A stretch of 64,000 nucleotides of DNA from Zeus faber (Eukaryota; Chordata; Actinopteri; Zeiformes; Zeidae): positions 496,001 to 560,000 of the forward strand of contig OY482861.1 of assembly GCA_960531495.1 (NCBI GenBank), written 5' to 3'. A model generated the notes under the pieces. It searched no databases, was not told the DNA's origin, and saw nothing but the letters and a program-made list of their open reading frames with translations. The position numbers and the translations under genes were made by a program. Below are positions 32,401 to 47,100 of the stretch, one piece after another (positions within the stretch are counted from its first letter, which is position 1; the number at the start of each line of letters is the position of its first letter).

Positions 32401-34640
32401 GAAAGAAATAATGAAAGAAATAATGAAAGAAAGATAGAAAGAAAGATTGAAAGATTGAAAGAAATTTTGAAAGAAAGATTGAAAGTAATAAAAATTGAAA
32501 GAAAGAATGAAAGAAAGATTGAAAGAAAGATTAAAAGAAAGATTGAAAGATTGAAAGGTTGAAAGAAAAATTGAAAGACAGATTGAAAGAAAGAGTGAAA
32601 GAAAGAGTGAAAGAAAGATTGAAAGTTTGAAAGAAAGAATGAAAGAAAGATTGAAAGATTGAAAGAAAGAATGAAAGAAAGATTGAAAGATTGAATGAAA
32701 GAAAGATTGAACGACAGAATGAAAGAAAGATTGAAAAAAGAAAGATTGAAAAAAAGATTGAAAGAAAGATTGAAAGATTGAAAGGTTGGAAGAAAGATTG
32801 AAAGAGATTGAAAGAAGGAGTGAAAGAAAGATTGAAAAAAAGAAAGCTTAAAAGAAAGATTGAAAGACTGAAAGAAATAATGAAAGAAATAATGAAAGAA
32901 AGATAGAAAGAAAGATTGAAAGATTGAAAGAAATTTTGAAAGAAAGATTGAAAGTAATAAAAATTGAAAGAAAGAATGAAAGAAAGATTGAAAGATTGAA
33001 AGAAAGATTGAATGTAAGAAATATTGAAAGAAAGAATGAAAGAAAGATTGAAAGATTGAAAGATTGAAAGATTGAATGAAAGATTGAAAGAAAGATAGAT
33101 TAAAAGAAAGTATGAAAGATTGAAAGAAGGAATGAAAGAATGAAAGAATGAATGAAAGAATGATTAAAAGATTGAATGATTGAAAGAATGAAAAAAAGAT
33201 TGAAAAAAAAATGATCAAAAGAAAGATTAAATGAAAGATTGAAAGAAAGACTGAAAGAAAGAGTGAAAGAAAGATTGAAAAAAAAGAAAGAATGAAAGAA
33301 AGATAGAAAGAAAGATTGAAAGATTGAAAGAAATTTTGAAAGAAAGATTGAAAGTAATAAAAATTGAAAGAAAGAATGAAAGAAAGATTGAAAGATTGAA
33401 AGACAGATTGAAAGATTGAAAGAAATATTGAAAGAATGAAAGATTTATAGTAAGAAAGATTGAAAGAAAGAATGAAAAAAAGATTGAAAGATTGAAAGAT
33501 TGAATGAAAGATTGAAAGAAAGATAGATTGAAAGAAAGAATGAAAGATTGAAAGAAGGAATGAAAGAATGAAAGATCAAATGAAAGAAAGATTGAAAGAT
33601 TGAAGGGTTGAATGAAAGATTGAAAGAAAGATAGATTGAAAGAAAGAATGAAAGATTGAGAAAAGGAATGAAAGAATGAATGAACGAATGAAAGAAAGAT
33701 TGAAAGATTGAAAGAAAGAATGAAATAAAGATTGAAAGATTGAATGAAAGATTGAAAGAAAAGATTGAAAGAAGAAAGATTGAAAAAAGAACACAAGAAA
33801 AAAGATTGAAAGAAAGATAGATTGAAAGAAAGATTGAAAGAAAGAATGAAAGAAAGATTGAAAGATTGAAAGAAAGAAAGAATGATTGAAAAAAGAAAGA
33901 TTGAAAGAAAGATTGAAAGAAAGATGGAAAGACTGAAAGAAAGAATGAAATAAAGATTGAAAGAGAGAAAGATTGAAAGCAAGACAAATTGAAAGAAAGA
34001 TTGAAAGAAAGAATGAAAGAAAGATTGAAAGAAAGAAAGAATAATTGAAAATAAGAAAGATTGAAAGAAAGATTGAAAGAACGATGGAAAGACAGAATGA
34101 AAGAATGAAAGAAAGATTGAAAGTAAAAAAGATTGGAAGAAAGAATACAAGAAAAAAGATTGAAAGAAAAAAGATTGAAAGAGAGAAAGAAAGAAAGATT
34201 GAAAGATTGAAAGAAAGTTTGAAAGATTGAAAGAAAGATTGAAAGATTGAAGGAAAGGTTTAAAGAGAGAGTGAAAGACTGAAAGAAAGAATGAAAGAAA
34301 GAACAAAAGAGAGATTGAAAGATTGAAAGATTGAAAGAAAGAATGAAAGAAATATTGAAAGATTGAAAGAAAGATTGAAAGATGGAAAGATTGAAAGAAA
34401 GATTGAAAGAGAGATTGAAAGAAAGAGTGAAAGAAAGATTGAAAAAAAAGAACGATCGAAAGAAAGAATGAATGAAAGATTGAAAGAAAGATTGAAAGAT
34501 AGATTGAAAGATTGAAAGAAAGAATGAAAGAAAGATTGAAAGATTGAAAGAAAGATTGAAAGATTGAAAGATTGAAAGAAAGATTGAACGACAAAGTGAA
34601 GGAAAGATTGAAAAAAAGAAAGATTGAAAAAAACATTGAG
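29315..34640. repeat. Duplicated module pair at 3984-bp offset
   Basis: The module at 30061-30246 is repeated at 34045-34230 with few changes, and its neighbours on both sides follow the same offset. Related copies also occur at 19735-19920 and 24737-24922, 5002 bp apart. Confidence 0.7.
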
Positions 34641-37600
34641 AGAAAGCTTGAAAGAAAGATTGAAAGATTGAAAGATAGCTTGAAAGAAAGATTGAAAGAT
34701 TGAAAGATTGAAAGAAAGATTAAAAGAAAGATTGAAAGATTGAAAGGTTGAAAGAAAAATTGAAAGAGAGATTGAAAGAAAGAGTGAAAGAAAGACTGAA
34801 AAAAAAGAAAGATTGAAAGAAAGATTGAAAGAAAGATTGAAAGATTGAAAGAAAGAATGAAAGAAAGATTGAAAGAAAGCTTGAAAGAAAGATTGAAAGA
34901 CTGAAAGAAATATTGAAAGAAAGAGTGAAAGAAAGATCGAAAAAAAAGAACGATCGAAAGAAAGTTTGAAAGAAAGATTGAAAGAAAGAGTGAAAGAAAG
35001 ATTGAAAGTTTGAAAGAAAGAATGAAAGAAAGATTAAAAGATTGAAAGAAAGAATGAAAGAAAGATTGAAAGATTGAATGAAAGAAAGATTGAACGACAG
35101 AGTGAAAGAAAGATTGAAAAAAAGAAAGATTGAAAAAAAGATTGAAAGAAAGCTTGAAAGAAAGATTGAAAGACTGAAAGAAATATTGAAAGAAAGAGTG
35201 AAAGAAAGATCGAAAAAAAAGAACGATCGAAAGAAATAATGAAAGAAAGATAGAAAGAAAGATTGAAAGATTGAAAGAAATTTTGAAAGAAAGATTGAAA
35301 GTAATAAAAATTGAAAGAAAGAATGAAAGAAAGATTGAAAGATTGAAATAAAGATTGAAAGATTGAAAGAAATATTGAAAGAATGAAAGATTTATAGTAA
35401 GAAAGATTGAAAGAAAGAATGAAAAAAGATTGAAAGATTGAAAGATTGAATGAAAGATTGAAAGAAGGATAGATTGACAGAAAGAATGAAAGATTGAAAG
35501 AAGGAATGAAAGAATGAAAGATCGAATGAAAGAAAGATTGAAAGATTGAATGAAAGATTGAAAGAAAGATTGAAAGAAAGATTGAAAGATTGAATGAAAG
35601 AATGAAAGAAAGATTGAAAGATTGAAAGAATGAAAGAAAGATTGAAAGATTGAAAGATTGAAAGAAAGAATGAAAGAAAGATTGAAAGAGAGAAAGATTG
35701 AAAGTAAGAAAGATTGAAAAAAAGAATGCAAGGAAAAAGATTGAAAGAAAGATAGATTGAAAGAAAGACTGAAAGAGAGAAAGATTGAAAGAAAGATAGA
35801 TTGAAAGAAAGATTGAAAGAAAGAATGAATGATTGAAAAAAGAGAGATTGAAAGAAAGATTGAAAGAAAGATTGAAATAGAGAAATATTGAAAGTAAGAA
35901 AGATTGAAAGAAAGAATACAAGAAAAAAGATTGAAAGAAAAAAGATTGAAAGAAAGACTGAAAGAGAGAAAGAAAGAAAGATTGAAAGATTGAAAGAAAG
36001 ACTGAAAGAGAGAAAGAAAGAAAGATTGAAAGATTGAAAGAAAGAATGATTGAAAGATTGAAAGATTGAAAGATTGAAAGAAAGAATGAAAGAAAGATTG
36101 AAAGAGAGAAATATTGAAAGTAAGAAAGATTGAAAGAAAGAATACATGAAAAAAGATTGAAAGAAAAAAGATTGAAAGATTGAAAGAAAGAATGAAAGAA
36201 AGATTGAGAGATTGAAAGAAAGAATGAAAGAAAGATAGAAAGAGAGAAAGATTGAAAGTAAGAAAGATTGAAAAAAAGAATGCAAGAAAAAAGATTGAAA
36301 GAAAGATAGATTGAAAGAAAGACTGAAAGAAAGAATGAAAGAAAGATTGAAAGATTGAAAGAAAGATTGAAAGAAAGACTGAAAGAGAGAAAGATTGAAA
36401 GAAAGATAGATTGAAAGAAAGATTGAAAGAAAGAATGAAAGAAAGATTGAAAGATTGAAAGAAAGATTGAAAGAAAGAAAGAATGATTGAAAAAAGAGAG
36501 ATTGAAAGAAAGATTGAAAGAAAGATGGAAAGACTGAACGAAAGAATGAAAGAAAGATTGAAAGAGAGAAAGATTGAAAGTAAGAAAGATTGAAAGAAAG
36601 AATACAAGAAAAAAGATTGAAAGAAAAAAGATTGAAAGAAAGATTGAAAGAGAGAAAGAAAGAAAGATTGAAAGATTGAAAGAAAGATTGAAAGATTAAA
36701 GGAAGATTGAAAGATTGAAAGAAAGCTTGAAAGAAAGATTGAAAGAAAGACTTAAAGAAAGATTGAAAGATTGAAAGAAAGAATGAAAGAAAGATTGAAA
36801 GATTGAAAGAAAGATTGAAAGATTGAAAGAAAGATTGAAAGAAAATAAATATTGAAAGAAAGATTTGAAAGAAAGCTTAAAAGAAAGATTGAAAGACTGA
36901 AAGAAATAATGAAAGAAAGATAGAAAGAAAGATTGAAAGATTGAAAGAAATTTTGAAAGAAAGATTGAAAGTTATTAAAAATTGAAAGAAAGAATGAAAG
37001 AAAGATTGAAATATTGAAAGAAAGATTGAAAGATTGAAAGAAATATTGAAAGAATGAAAGATTTATAGTAAGAAAGATTGAAAGAAAGATTGAAAGATTG
37101 AAAGAAAGAATGAAAGAAAGATTGAAAGATTGAAAGATTGAAAGAAAGAATGAAAGAAAGATTGAAAGAGAGAAAGATGGAAAGTAAGAAAGATTGAAAA
37201 AAAGAATGCAAGAAAAAAGATTGAAAGAAAGATAGATTGAAAGAAAGGCTGAAAGAGAGAAAGATTGAAAGAAAGATAGATTGAAAGAAAGATTGAAAGA
37301 AAGAATGAAAGATTTAAAGAAGGAATGAAAGAATGAAAGCTCGAATGAAAGAAAGATTTGAAAGAAAGCTTAAAAGAAAGATTGAAAGACTGAAAGAAAT
37401 AATGAAAGAAAGATAGAAATAAAGATTGAAAGATTGAAAGAAATTTTGAAAGAAAGATTAAAATTAATAAAAATTGAAAGAAAGAATGAAAGAAAGATTG
37501 AAAGATTGAAAGAAAGATTGAAAGATTGAAAGAAATATTGAAAGAATGAAAGATTTATAGTAAGAAACATTGAAAGAAAGAATGAAAAAAAGATTGAAAG

Positions 37601-38108
37601 ATTGAAAGATTGAATGAAAGATTGAAAGAAAGATAGATTGAAAGAAAGAATGAAAGATTGAAAGAAGGAATGAAAGAATGAAAGATCGAATGAAAGAAAG
37701 ATTGAAAGATTGACAGAAAGAATGAAAGAAAGATTGAAAGATTGAAAGATTGAAAGAAAGAATGAAAGAAAGATTGAAAGAGAGAAAGATTGAAAGTAAG
37801 AAAGATTGAAAAAAATAATGCAAGAAAAAAGACTGAAAGAAAGATAGATTGAAAGAAAGACTGAAAGAGAGAAAGATTGAAAGAAAGATAGATTGAAAGA
37901 AAGATTGAAAGAAAGAATGAAAGAAAGATTGAAAGATTGAAAGAAAGATTGAAAGATTGAAAGAAAGATTGAAAGAAAATAAATATTGAAAGAAAGATTT
38001 GAAAGAAAGCTTAAAAGAAAGATTGAAAGACTGAAAGAAATAATGAAAGAAAGATAGAAAGAAAGATTGAAAGATTGAAAGAAATTTTGAAAGAAAGATT
38101 GAAAGTTA

Positions 38109-41100
38109 TTAAAAATTGAAAGAAAGAATGAAAGAAAGATTGAAATATTGAAAGAAAGATTGAAAGATTGAAAGAAATATTGAAAGAATGAAAGATTTAT
38201 AGTAAGAAAGATTGAAAGAAAGATTGAAAGATTGAAAGAAAGAATGAAAGAAAGATTGAAAGATTGAAAGATTGAAAGAAAGAATGAAAGAAAGATTGAA
38301 AGAGAGAAAGATGGAAAGTAAGAAAGATTGAAAAAAAGAATGCAAGAAAAAAGATTGAAAGAAAGATAGATTGAAAGAAAGGCTGAAAGAGAGAAAGATT
38401 GAAAGAAAGATAGATTGAAAGAAAGATTGAAAGAAAGAATGAAAGATTTAAAGAAGGAATGAAAGAATGAAAGATCGAATGAAAGAAAGATTTGAAAGAA
38501 AGCTTAAAAGAAAGATTGAAAGACTGAAAGAAATAATGAAAGAAAGATAGAAATAAAGATTGAAAGATTGAAAGAAAGAATGAAAGAAATATTGAAAGAT
38601 TGAAAGAAAGATTGAAAGATGGAAAGATTGAAAGAAAGATTGAAAGAGAGATTGAAAGAAAGAGTGAAAGAAAGATTGAAAAAAAAGAACGATCGAAAGA
38701 AAGAATGAATGAAAGATTGAAAGAAAGATTGAAAGATAGATTGAAAGATTGAAAGAAAGAATGAAAGAAAGATTGAAAGATTGAAAGAAAGATTGAAAGA
38801 TTGAAAGAAATATTGAAAGAATGAAAGATTTATAGTAAGAAACATTGAAAGAAAGAATGAAAAAAAGATTGAAAGATTGAAAGATTGAATGAAAGATTGA
38901 AAGAAAGATAGATTGAAAGAAAGAATGAAAGATTGAAAGAAGGAATGAAAGAATGAAAGATCGAATGAAAGAAAGATTGAAAGATTGACAGAAAGAATGA
39001 AAGAAAGATTGAAAGATTGAATGAAAGATTGAAAGAAAGATTGAAAGAAAGATTGAATGATTGAAAGAAAGAATGAAAGAAAGATTGAAAGATTGAAAGA
39101 TTGAAAGAAAGAATGAAAGAAAGATTGAAAGAGAGAAAGATTGAAAGTAAGAAAGATTGAAAAAAATAATGCAAGAAAAAAGATTGAAAGAAAGATAGAT
39201 TGAAAGAAAGACTGAAAGAGAGAAAGATTGAAAGAAAGATAGATTGAAAGAAAGATTGAAAGAAAGAATGAAAGAAAGATTGAAAGATTGAAAGAAAGAT
39301 TGAAAGAAAGACAGAATGATTGAAAAAAGAGAGATTGAAAGAAAGATTGAAAGAAAGACTGAAAGAGAGAAAGATTGAAAGAAAGATAGATTGAAAGAAA
39401 GATTGAAAGAAAGAATGAAAGAAAGATTGAAAGATTGAAAGAAAGATTGAAAGAAAGAAAGAATGATTGAAAAAAGAGAGATTGAAAGAAAGATTGAAAG
39501 AAAGATGGAAAGACTGAACGAAAGAATGAAAGAAAGATTGAAAGAGAGAAAGATTGAAAGTAAGAAAGATTGAAAGAAAGAATACAAGAAAAAAGATTGA
39601 AAGAAAAAAGATTGAAAGAAAGATTGAAAGAGAGAAAGAAAGAAAGATTGAAAGATTGAAAGAAAGATTGAAAGATTAAAGGAAGATTGAAAGATTGAAA
39701 GAAAGATTGAAAGAAAGAGTGAAAGAAAGCTTGAAAGAAAGATTGAAAGAAAGACTTAAAGAAAGATTGAAAGATTGAAAGAAAGAATGAAAGAAAGATT
39801 GAAAGATTGAAAGAAAGATTGAAAGATTGAAAGAAAGATTGAAAGAAAATAAATATTGAAAGAAAGATTTGAAAGAAAGCTTAAAAGAAAGATTGAAAGA
39901 CTGAAAGAAATAATGAAAGAAAGATAGAAAGAAAGATTGAAAGATTGAAAGAAATTTTGAAAGAAAGATTGAAAGTTATTAAAAATTGAAAGAAAGAATG
40001 AAAGAAAGATTGAAATATTGAAAGAAAGATTGAAAGATTGAAAGAAATATTGAAAGAATGAAAGATTTATAGTAAGAAAGATTGAAAGAAAGATTGAAAG
40101 ATTGAAAGAAAGAATGAAAGAAAGAATGAAAGAAAGATTGAAAGATTGAAAGATTGAAAGAAAGAATGAAAGAAAGATTGAAAGAGAGAAAGATGGAAAG
40201 TAAGAAAGATTGAAAAAAAGAATGCAAGAAAAAAGATTGAAAGAAAGATAGATTGAAAGAAAGGCTGAAAGAGAGAAAGATTGAAAGAAAGATAGATTGA
40301 AAGAAAGATTGAAAGAAAGAATGAAAGATTTAAAGAAGGAATGAAAGAATGAAAGCTCGAATGAAAGAAAGATTTGAAAGAAAGCTTAAAAGAAAGATTG
40401 AAAGACTGAAAGAAATAATGAAAGAAAGATAGAAATAAAGATTGAAAGATTGAAAGAAATTTTGAAAGAAAGATTAAAATTAATAAAAATTGAAAGAAAG
40501 AATGAAAGAAAGATTGAAAGATTGAAAGAAAGATTGAAAGATTGAAAGAAATATTGAAAGAATGAAAGATTTATAGTAAGAAACATTGAAAGAAAGAATG
40601 AAAAAAAGATTGAAAGATTGAAAGATTGAATGAAAGATTGAAAGAAAGATAGATTGAAAGAAAGAATGAAAGATTGAAAGAAGGAATGAAAGAATGAAAG
40701 ATCGAATGAAAGAATGATTGAAAGATTGACAGAAAGAATGAAAGAAAGATTGAAAGATTGAATGAAAGATTGAAAGAAAGATTGAAAGAAAGATTGAATG
40801 ATTGAAAGAAAGAATGAAAGAAAGATTGAAAGATTGAAAGATTGAAAGAAAGAATGAAAGAAAGATTGAAAGAGAGAAAGATTGAAAGTAAGATTGAAAG
40901 AAAGATTGAATGATTGAAAGAAAGAATGAAAGAAAGATTGAAAGATTGAAAGATTGAAAGAAAGAATGAAAGAAAGATTGAAAGAGAGAAAGATTGAAAG
41001 TAAGAAAGATTGAAAAAAATAATGCAAGAAAAAAGATTGAAAGAAAGATAGATTGAAAGAAAGACTGAAAGAGAGAAAGATTGAAAGAAAGATAGATTGA

Positions 41101-44100
41101 AAGAAAGATTGAAAGAAAGAATGAAAGAAAGATTGAAAGATTGAAAGAAAGATTGAAAGATTGAAAGAAAGATTGAAAGAAAATAAATATTGAAAGAAAG
41201 ATTTGAAAGAAAGCTTAAAAGAAAGATTGAAAGACTGAAAGAAATAATGAAAGAAAGATAGAAAGAAAGATTGAAAGATTGAAAGAAATTTTGAAAGAAA
41301 GATTGAAAGTTATTAAAAATTGAAAGAAAGAATGAAAGAAAGATTGAAATATTGAAAGAAAGATTGAAAGATTGAAAGAAATATTGAAAGAATGAAAGAT
41401 TTATAGTAAGAAAGATTGAAAGAAAGATTGAAAGATTGAAAGAAAGAATGAAAGAAAGATTGAAAGATTGAAAGATTGAAAGAAAGAATGAAAGAAAGAT
41501 TGAAAGAGAGAAAGATGGAAAGTAAGAAAGATTGAAAAAAAGAATGCAAGAAAAAAGATTGAAAGAAAGATAGATTGAAAGAAAGGCTGAAAGAGAGAAA
41601 GATTGAAAGAAAGATAGATTGAAAGAAAGATTGAAAGAAAGAATGAAAGATTTAAAGAAGGAATGAAAGAATGAAAGATCGAATGAAAGAAAGATTTGAA
41701 AGAAAGCTTAAAAGAAAGATTGAAAGACTGAAAGAAATAATGAAAGAAAGATAGAAATAAAGATTGAAAGATTGAAAGAAAGAATGAAAGAAATATTGAA
41801 AGATTGAAAGAAAGATTGAAAGATGGAAAGATTGAAAGAAAGATTGAAAGAGAGATTGAAAGAAAGAGTGAAAGAAAGATTGAAAAAAAAGAACGATCGA
41901 AAGAAAGAATGAATGAAAGATTGAAAGAAAGATTGAAAGATAGATTGAAAGATTGAAAGAAAGAATGAAAGAAAGATTGAAAGATTGAAAGAAAGATTGA
42001 AAGATTGAAAGAAATATTGAAAGAATGAAAGATTTATAGTAAGAAACATTGAAAGAAAGAATGAAAAAAAGATTGAAAGATTGAAAGATTGAATGAAAGA
42101 TTGAAAGAAAGATAGATTGAAAGAAAGAATGAAAGATTGAAAGAAGGAATGAAAGAATGAAAGATCGAATGAAAGAAAGATTGAAAGATTGACAGAAAGA
42201 ATGAAAGAAAGATTGAAAGATTGAATGAAAGATTGAAAGAAAGATTGAAAGAAAGATTGAATGATTGAAAGAAAGAATGAAAGAAAGATTGAAAGATTGA
42301 AAGATTGAAAGAAAGAATGAAAGAAAGATTGAAAGAGAGAAAGATTGAAAGTAAGAAAGATTGAAAAAAATAATGCAAGAAAAAAGATTGAAAGAAAGAT
42401 AGATTGAAAGAAAGACTGAAAGAGAGAAAGATTGAAAGAAAGATAGATTGAAAGAAAGATTGAAAGAAAGAATGAAAGAAAGATTGAAAGATTGAAAGAA
42501 AGATTGAAAGAAAGACAGAATGATTGAAAAAAGAGAGATTGAAAGAAAGATTGAAAGAAAGACTGAAAGAGAGAAAGATTGAAAGAAAGATAGATTGAAA
42601 GAAAGATTGAAAGAAAGAATGAAAGAAAGATTGAAAGATTGAAAGAAAGATTGAAAGAAAGAAAGAATGATTGAAAAAAGAGAGATTGAAAGAAAGATTG
42701 AAAGAAAGATGGAAAGACTGAACGAAAGAATGAAAGAAAGATTGAAAGAGAGAAAGATTGAAAGTAAGAAAGATTGAAAGAAAGAATACAAGAAAAAAGA
42801 TTGAAAGAAAAAAGATTGAAAGAAAGATTGAAAGAGAGAAAGAAAGAAAGATTGAAAGATTGAAAGAAAGATTGAAAGATTAAAGGAAGATTGAAAGATT
42901 GAAAGAAAGATTGAAAGAAAGAGTGAAAGAAAGCTTGAAAGAAAGATTGAAAGAAAGACTTAAAGAAAGATTGAAAGATTGAAAGAAAGAATGAAAGAAA
43001 GATTGAAAGATTGAAAGAAAGATTGAAAGATTGAAAGAAAGATTGAAAGAAAATAAATATTGAAAGAAAGATTTGAAAGAAAGCTTAAAAGAAAGATTGA
43101 AAGACTGAAAGAAATAATGAAAGAAAGATAGAAAGAAAGATTGAAAGATTGAAAGAAATTTTGAAAGAAAGATTGAAAGTTATTAAAAATTGAAAGAAAG
43201 AATGAAAGAAAGATTGAAATATTGAAAGAAAGATTGAAAGATTGAAAGAAATATTGAAAGAATGAAAGATTTATAGTAAGAAAGATTGAAAGAAAGATTG
43301 AAAGATTGAAAGAAAGAATGAAAGAAAGAATGAAAGAAAGATTGAAAGATTGAAAGATTGAAAGAAAGAATGAAAGAAAGATTGAAAGAGAGAAAGATGG
43401 AAAGTAAGAAAGATTGAAAAAAAGAATGCAAGAAAAAAGATTGAAAGAAAGATAGATTGAAAGAAAGGCTGAAAGAGAGAAAGATTGAAAGAAAGATAGA
43501 TTGAAAGAAAGATTGAAAGAAAGAATGAAAGATTTAAAGAAGGAATGAAAGAATGAAAGCTCGAATGAAAGAAAGATTTGAAAGAAAGCTTAAAAGAAAG
43601 ATTGAAAGACTGAAAGAAATAATGAAAGAAAGATAGAAATAAAGATTGAAAGATTGAAAGAAATTTTGAAAGAAAGATTAAAATTAATAAAAATTGAAAG
43701 AAAGAATGAAAGAAAGATTGAAAGATTGAAAGAAAGATTGAAAGATTGAAAGAAATATTGAAAGAATGAAAGATTTATAGTAAGAAACATTGAAAGAAAG
43801 AATGAAAAAAAGATTGAAAGATTGAAAGATTGAATGAAAGATTGAAAGAAAGATAGATTGAAAGAAAGAATGAAAGATTGAAAGAAGGAATGAAAGAATG
43901 AAAGATCGAATGAAAGAAAGATTGAAAGATTGACAGAAAGAATGAAAGAAAGATTGAAAGATTGAATGAAAGATTGAAAGAAAGATTGAAAGAAAGATTG
44001 AATGATTGAAAGAAAGAATGAAAGAAAGATTGAAAGATTGAAAGATTGAAAGAAAGAATGAAAGAAAGATTGAAAGAGAGAAAGATTGAAAGTAAGATTG

Positions 44101-47100
44101 AAAGAAAGATTGAATGATTGAAAGAAAGAATGAAAGAAAGATTGAAAGATTGAAAGATTGAAAGAAAGAATGAAAGAAAGATTGAAAGAGAGAAAGATTG
44201 AAAGTAAGAAAGATTGAAAAAAATAATGCAAGAAAAAAGATTAAAAGAAAGATAGATTGAAAGAAAGACTGAAAGAGAGAAAGATTGAAAGAAAGATAGA
44301 TTGAAAGAAAGATTGAAAGAAAGAATGAAAGAAAGATTGAAAGATTGAAAGAAAGATTGAAAGATTGAAAGAAAGATTGAAAGAAAATAAATATTGAAAG
44401 AAAGATTTGAAAGAAAGCTTAAAAGAAAGATTGAAAGACTGAAAGAAATAATGAAAGAAAGATAGAAAGAAAGATTGAAAGATTGAAAGAAATTTTGAAA
44501 GAAAGATTGAAAGTTATTAAAAATTGAAAGAAAGAATGAAAGAAAGATTGAAATATTGAAAGAAAGATTGAAAGATTGAAAGAAATATTGAAAGAATGAA
44601 AGATTTATAGTAAGAAAGATTGAAAGAAAGATTGAAAGATTGAAAGAAAGAATGAAAGAAAGATTGAAAGATTGAAAGATTGAAAGAAAGAATGAAAGAA
44701 AGATTGAAAGAGAGAAAGATGGAAAGTAAGAAAGATTGAAAAAAAGAATGCAAGAAAAAAGATTGAAAGAAAGATAGATTGAAAGAAAGGCTGAAAGAGA
44801 GAAAGATTGAAAGAAAGATAGATTGAAAGAAAGATTGAAAGAAAGAATGAAAGATTTAAAGAAGGAATGAAAGAATGAAAGATCGAATGAAAGAAAGATT
44901 TGAAAGAAAGCTTAAAAGAAAGATTGAAAGACTGAAAGAAATAATGAAAGAAAGATAGAAATAAAGATTGAAAGATTGAAAGAAAGAATGAAAGAAATAT
45001 TGAAAGATTGAAAGAAAGATTGAAAGATGGAAAGATTGAAAGAAAGATTGAAAGAGAGATTGAAAGAAAGAGTGAAAGAAAGATTGAAAAAAAAGAACGA
45101 TCGAAAGAAAGAATGAATGAAAGATTGAAAGAAAGATTGAAAGATAGATTGAAAGATTGAAAGAAAGAATGAAAGAAAGATTGAAAGATTGAAAGAAAGA
45201 TTGAAAGATTGAAAGAAATATTGAAAGAATGAAAGATTTATAGTAAGAAACATTGAAAGAAAGAATAAAAAAAAGATTGAAAGATTGAAAGATTGAATGA
45301 AAGATTGAAAGAAAGATAGATTGAAAGAAAGAATGAAAGATTGAAAGAAGGAATGAAAGAATGAAAGATCGAATGAAAGAAAGATTGAAAGATTGACAGA
45401 AAGAATGAAAGAAAGATTGAAAGATTGAATGAAAGATTGAAAGAAAGATTGAAAGAAAGATTGAATGATTGAAAGAAAGAATGAAAGAAAGATTGAAAGA
45501 TTGAAAGATTGAAAGAAAGAATGAAAGAAAGATTGAAAGAGAGAAAGATTGAAAGTAAGAAAGATTGAAAAAAATAATGCAAGAAAAAAGATTGAAAGAA
45601 AGATAGATTGAAAGAAAGACTGAAAGAGAGAAAGATTGAAAGAAAGATAGATTGAAAGAAAGATTGAAAGAAAGAATGAAAGAAAGATTGAAAGATTGAA
45701 AGAAAGATTGAAAGAAAGACAGAATGATTGAAAAAAGAGAGATTGAAAGAAAGATTGAAAGAAAGACTGAAAGAGAGAAAGATTGAAAGAAAGATAGATT
45801 GAAAGAAAGATTGAAAGAAAGAATGAAAGAAAGATTGAAAGATTGAAAGAAAGATTGAAAGAAAGAAAGAATGATTGAAAAAAGAGAGATTGAAAGAAAG
45901 ATTGAAAGAAAGATGGAAAGACTGAACGAAAGAATGAAAGAAAGATTGAAAGAGAGAAAGATTGAAAGTAAGAAAGATTGAAAGAAAGAATACAAGAAAA
46001 AAGATTGAAAGAAAAAAGATTGAAAGAAAGATTGAAAGAGAGAAAGAAAGAAAGATTGAAAGATTGAAAGAAAGATTGAAAGATTAAAGGAAGATTGAAA
46101 GATTGAAAGAAAGATTGAAAGAAAGAGTGAAAGAAAGCTTGAAAGAAAGATTGAAAGAAAGACTTAAAGAAAGATTGAAAGATTGAAAGAAAGAATGAAA
46201 GAAAGATTGAAAGATTGAAAGAAAGATTGAAAGATTGAAAGAAAGATTGAAAGAAAATTAATATTGAAAGAAAGATTTGAAAGAAAGCTTAAAAGAAAGA
46301 TTGAAAGACTGAAAGAAATAATGAAAGAAAGATAGAAAGAAAGATTGAAAGATTGAAAGAAATTTTGAAAGAAAGATTGAAAGTTATTAAAAATTGAAAG
46401 AAAGAATGAAAGAAAGATTGAAATATTGAAAGAAAGATTGAAAGATTGAAAGAAATATTGAAAGAATGAAAGATTTATAGTAAGAAAGATTGAAAGAAAG
46501 ATTGAAAGATTGAAAGAAAGAATGAAAGAAAGAATGAAAGAAAGATTGAAAGATTGAAAGGTTGAAAGAAAGAATGAAAGAAAGATTGAAAGAGAGAAAG
46601 ATGGAAAGTAAGAAAGATTGAAAAAAAGAATGCAAGAAAAAAGATTGAAAGAAAGATAGATTGAAAGAAAGGCTGAAAGAGAGAAAGATTGAAAGAAAGA
46701 TAGATTGAAAGAAAGATTGAAAGAAAGAATGAAAGATTTAAAGAAGGAATGAAAGAATGAAAGCTCGAATGAAAGAAAGATTTGAAAGAAAGCTTAAAAG
46801 AAAGATTGAAAGACTGAAAGAAATAATGAAAGAAAGATAGAAATAAAGATTGAAAGATTGAAAGAAATTTTGAAAGAAAGATTAAAATTAATAAAAATTG
46901 AAAGAAAGAATGAAAGAAAGATTGAAAGATTGAAAGAAAGATTGAAAGATTGAAAGAAATATTGAAAGAATGAAAGATTTATAGTAAGAAACATTGAAAG
47001 AAAGAATGAAAAAAAGATTGAAAGATTGAAAGATTGAATGAAAGATTGAAAGAAAGATAGATTGAAAGAAAGAATGAAAGATTGAAAGAAGGAATGAAAG

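Noticed and set aside
33227-36607. 1126-codon open frame on the - strand of the array, and dozens of similar ones (18462-20264, 48004-50433, 61087-63765 and others)
   Set aside because: They are made almost only of F, S, L, I, N and Q with a 4-residue rhythm, overlap each other in other frames, and follow from a 4-bp repeat whose complement rarely forms stops. There is no start context, domain or codon bias.
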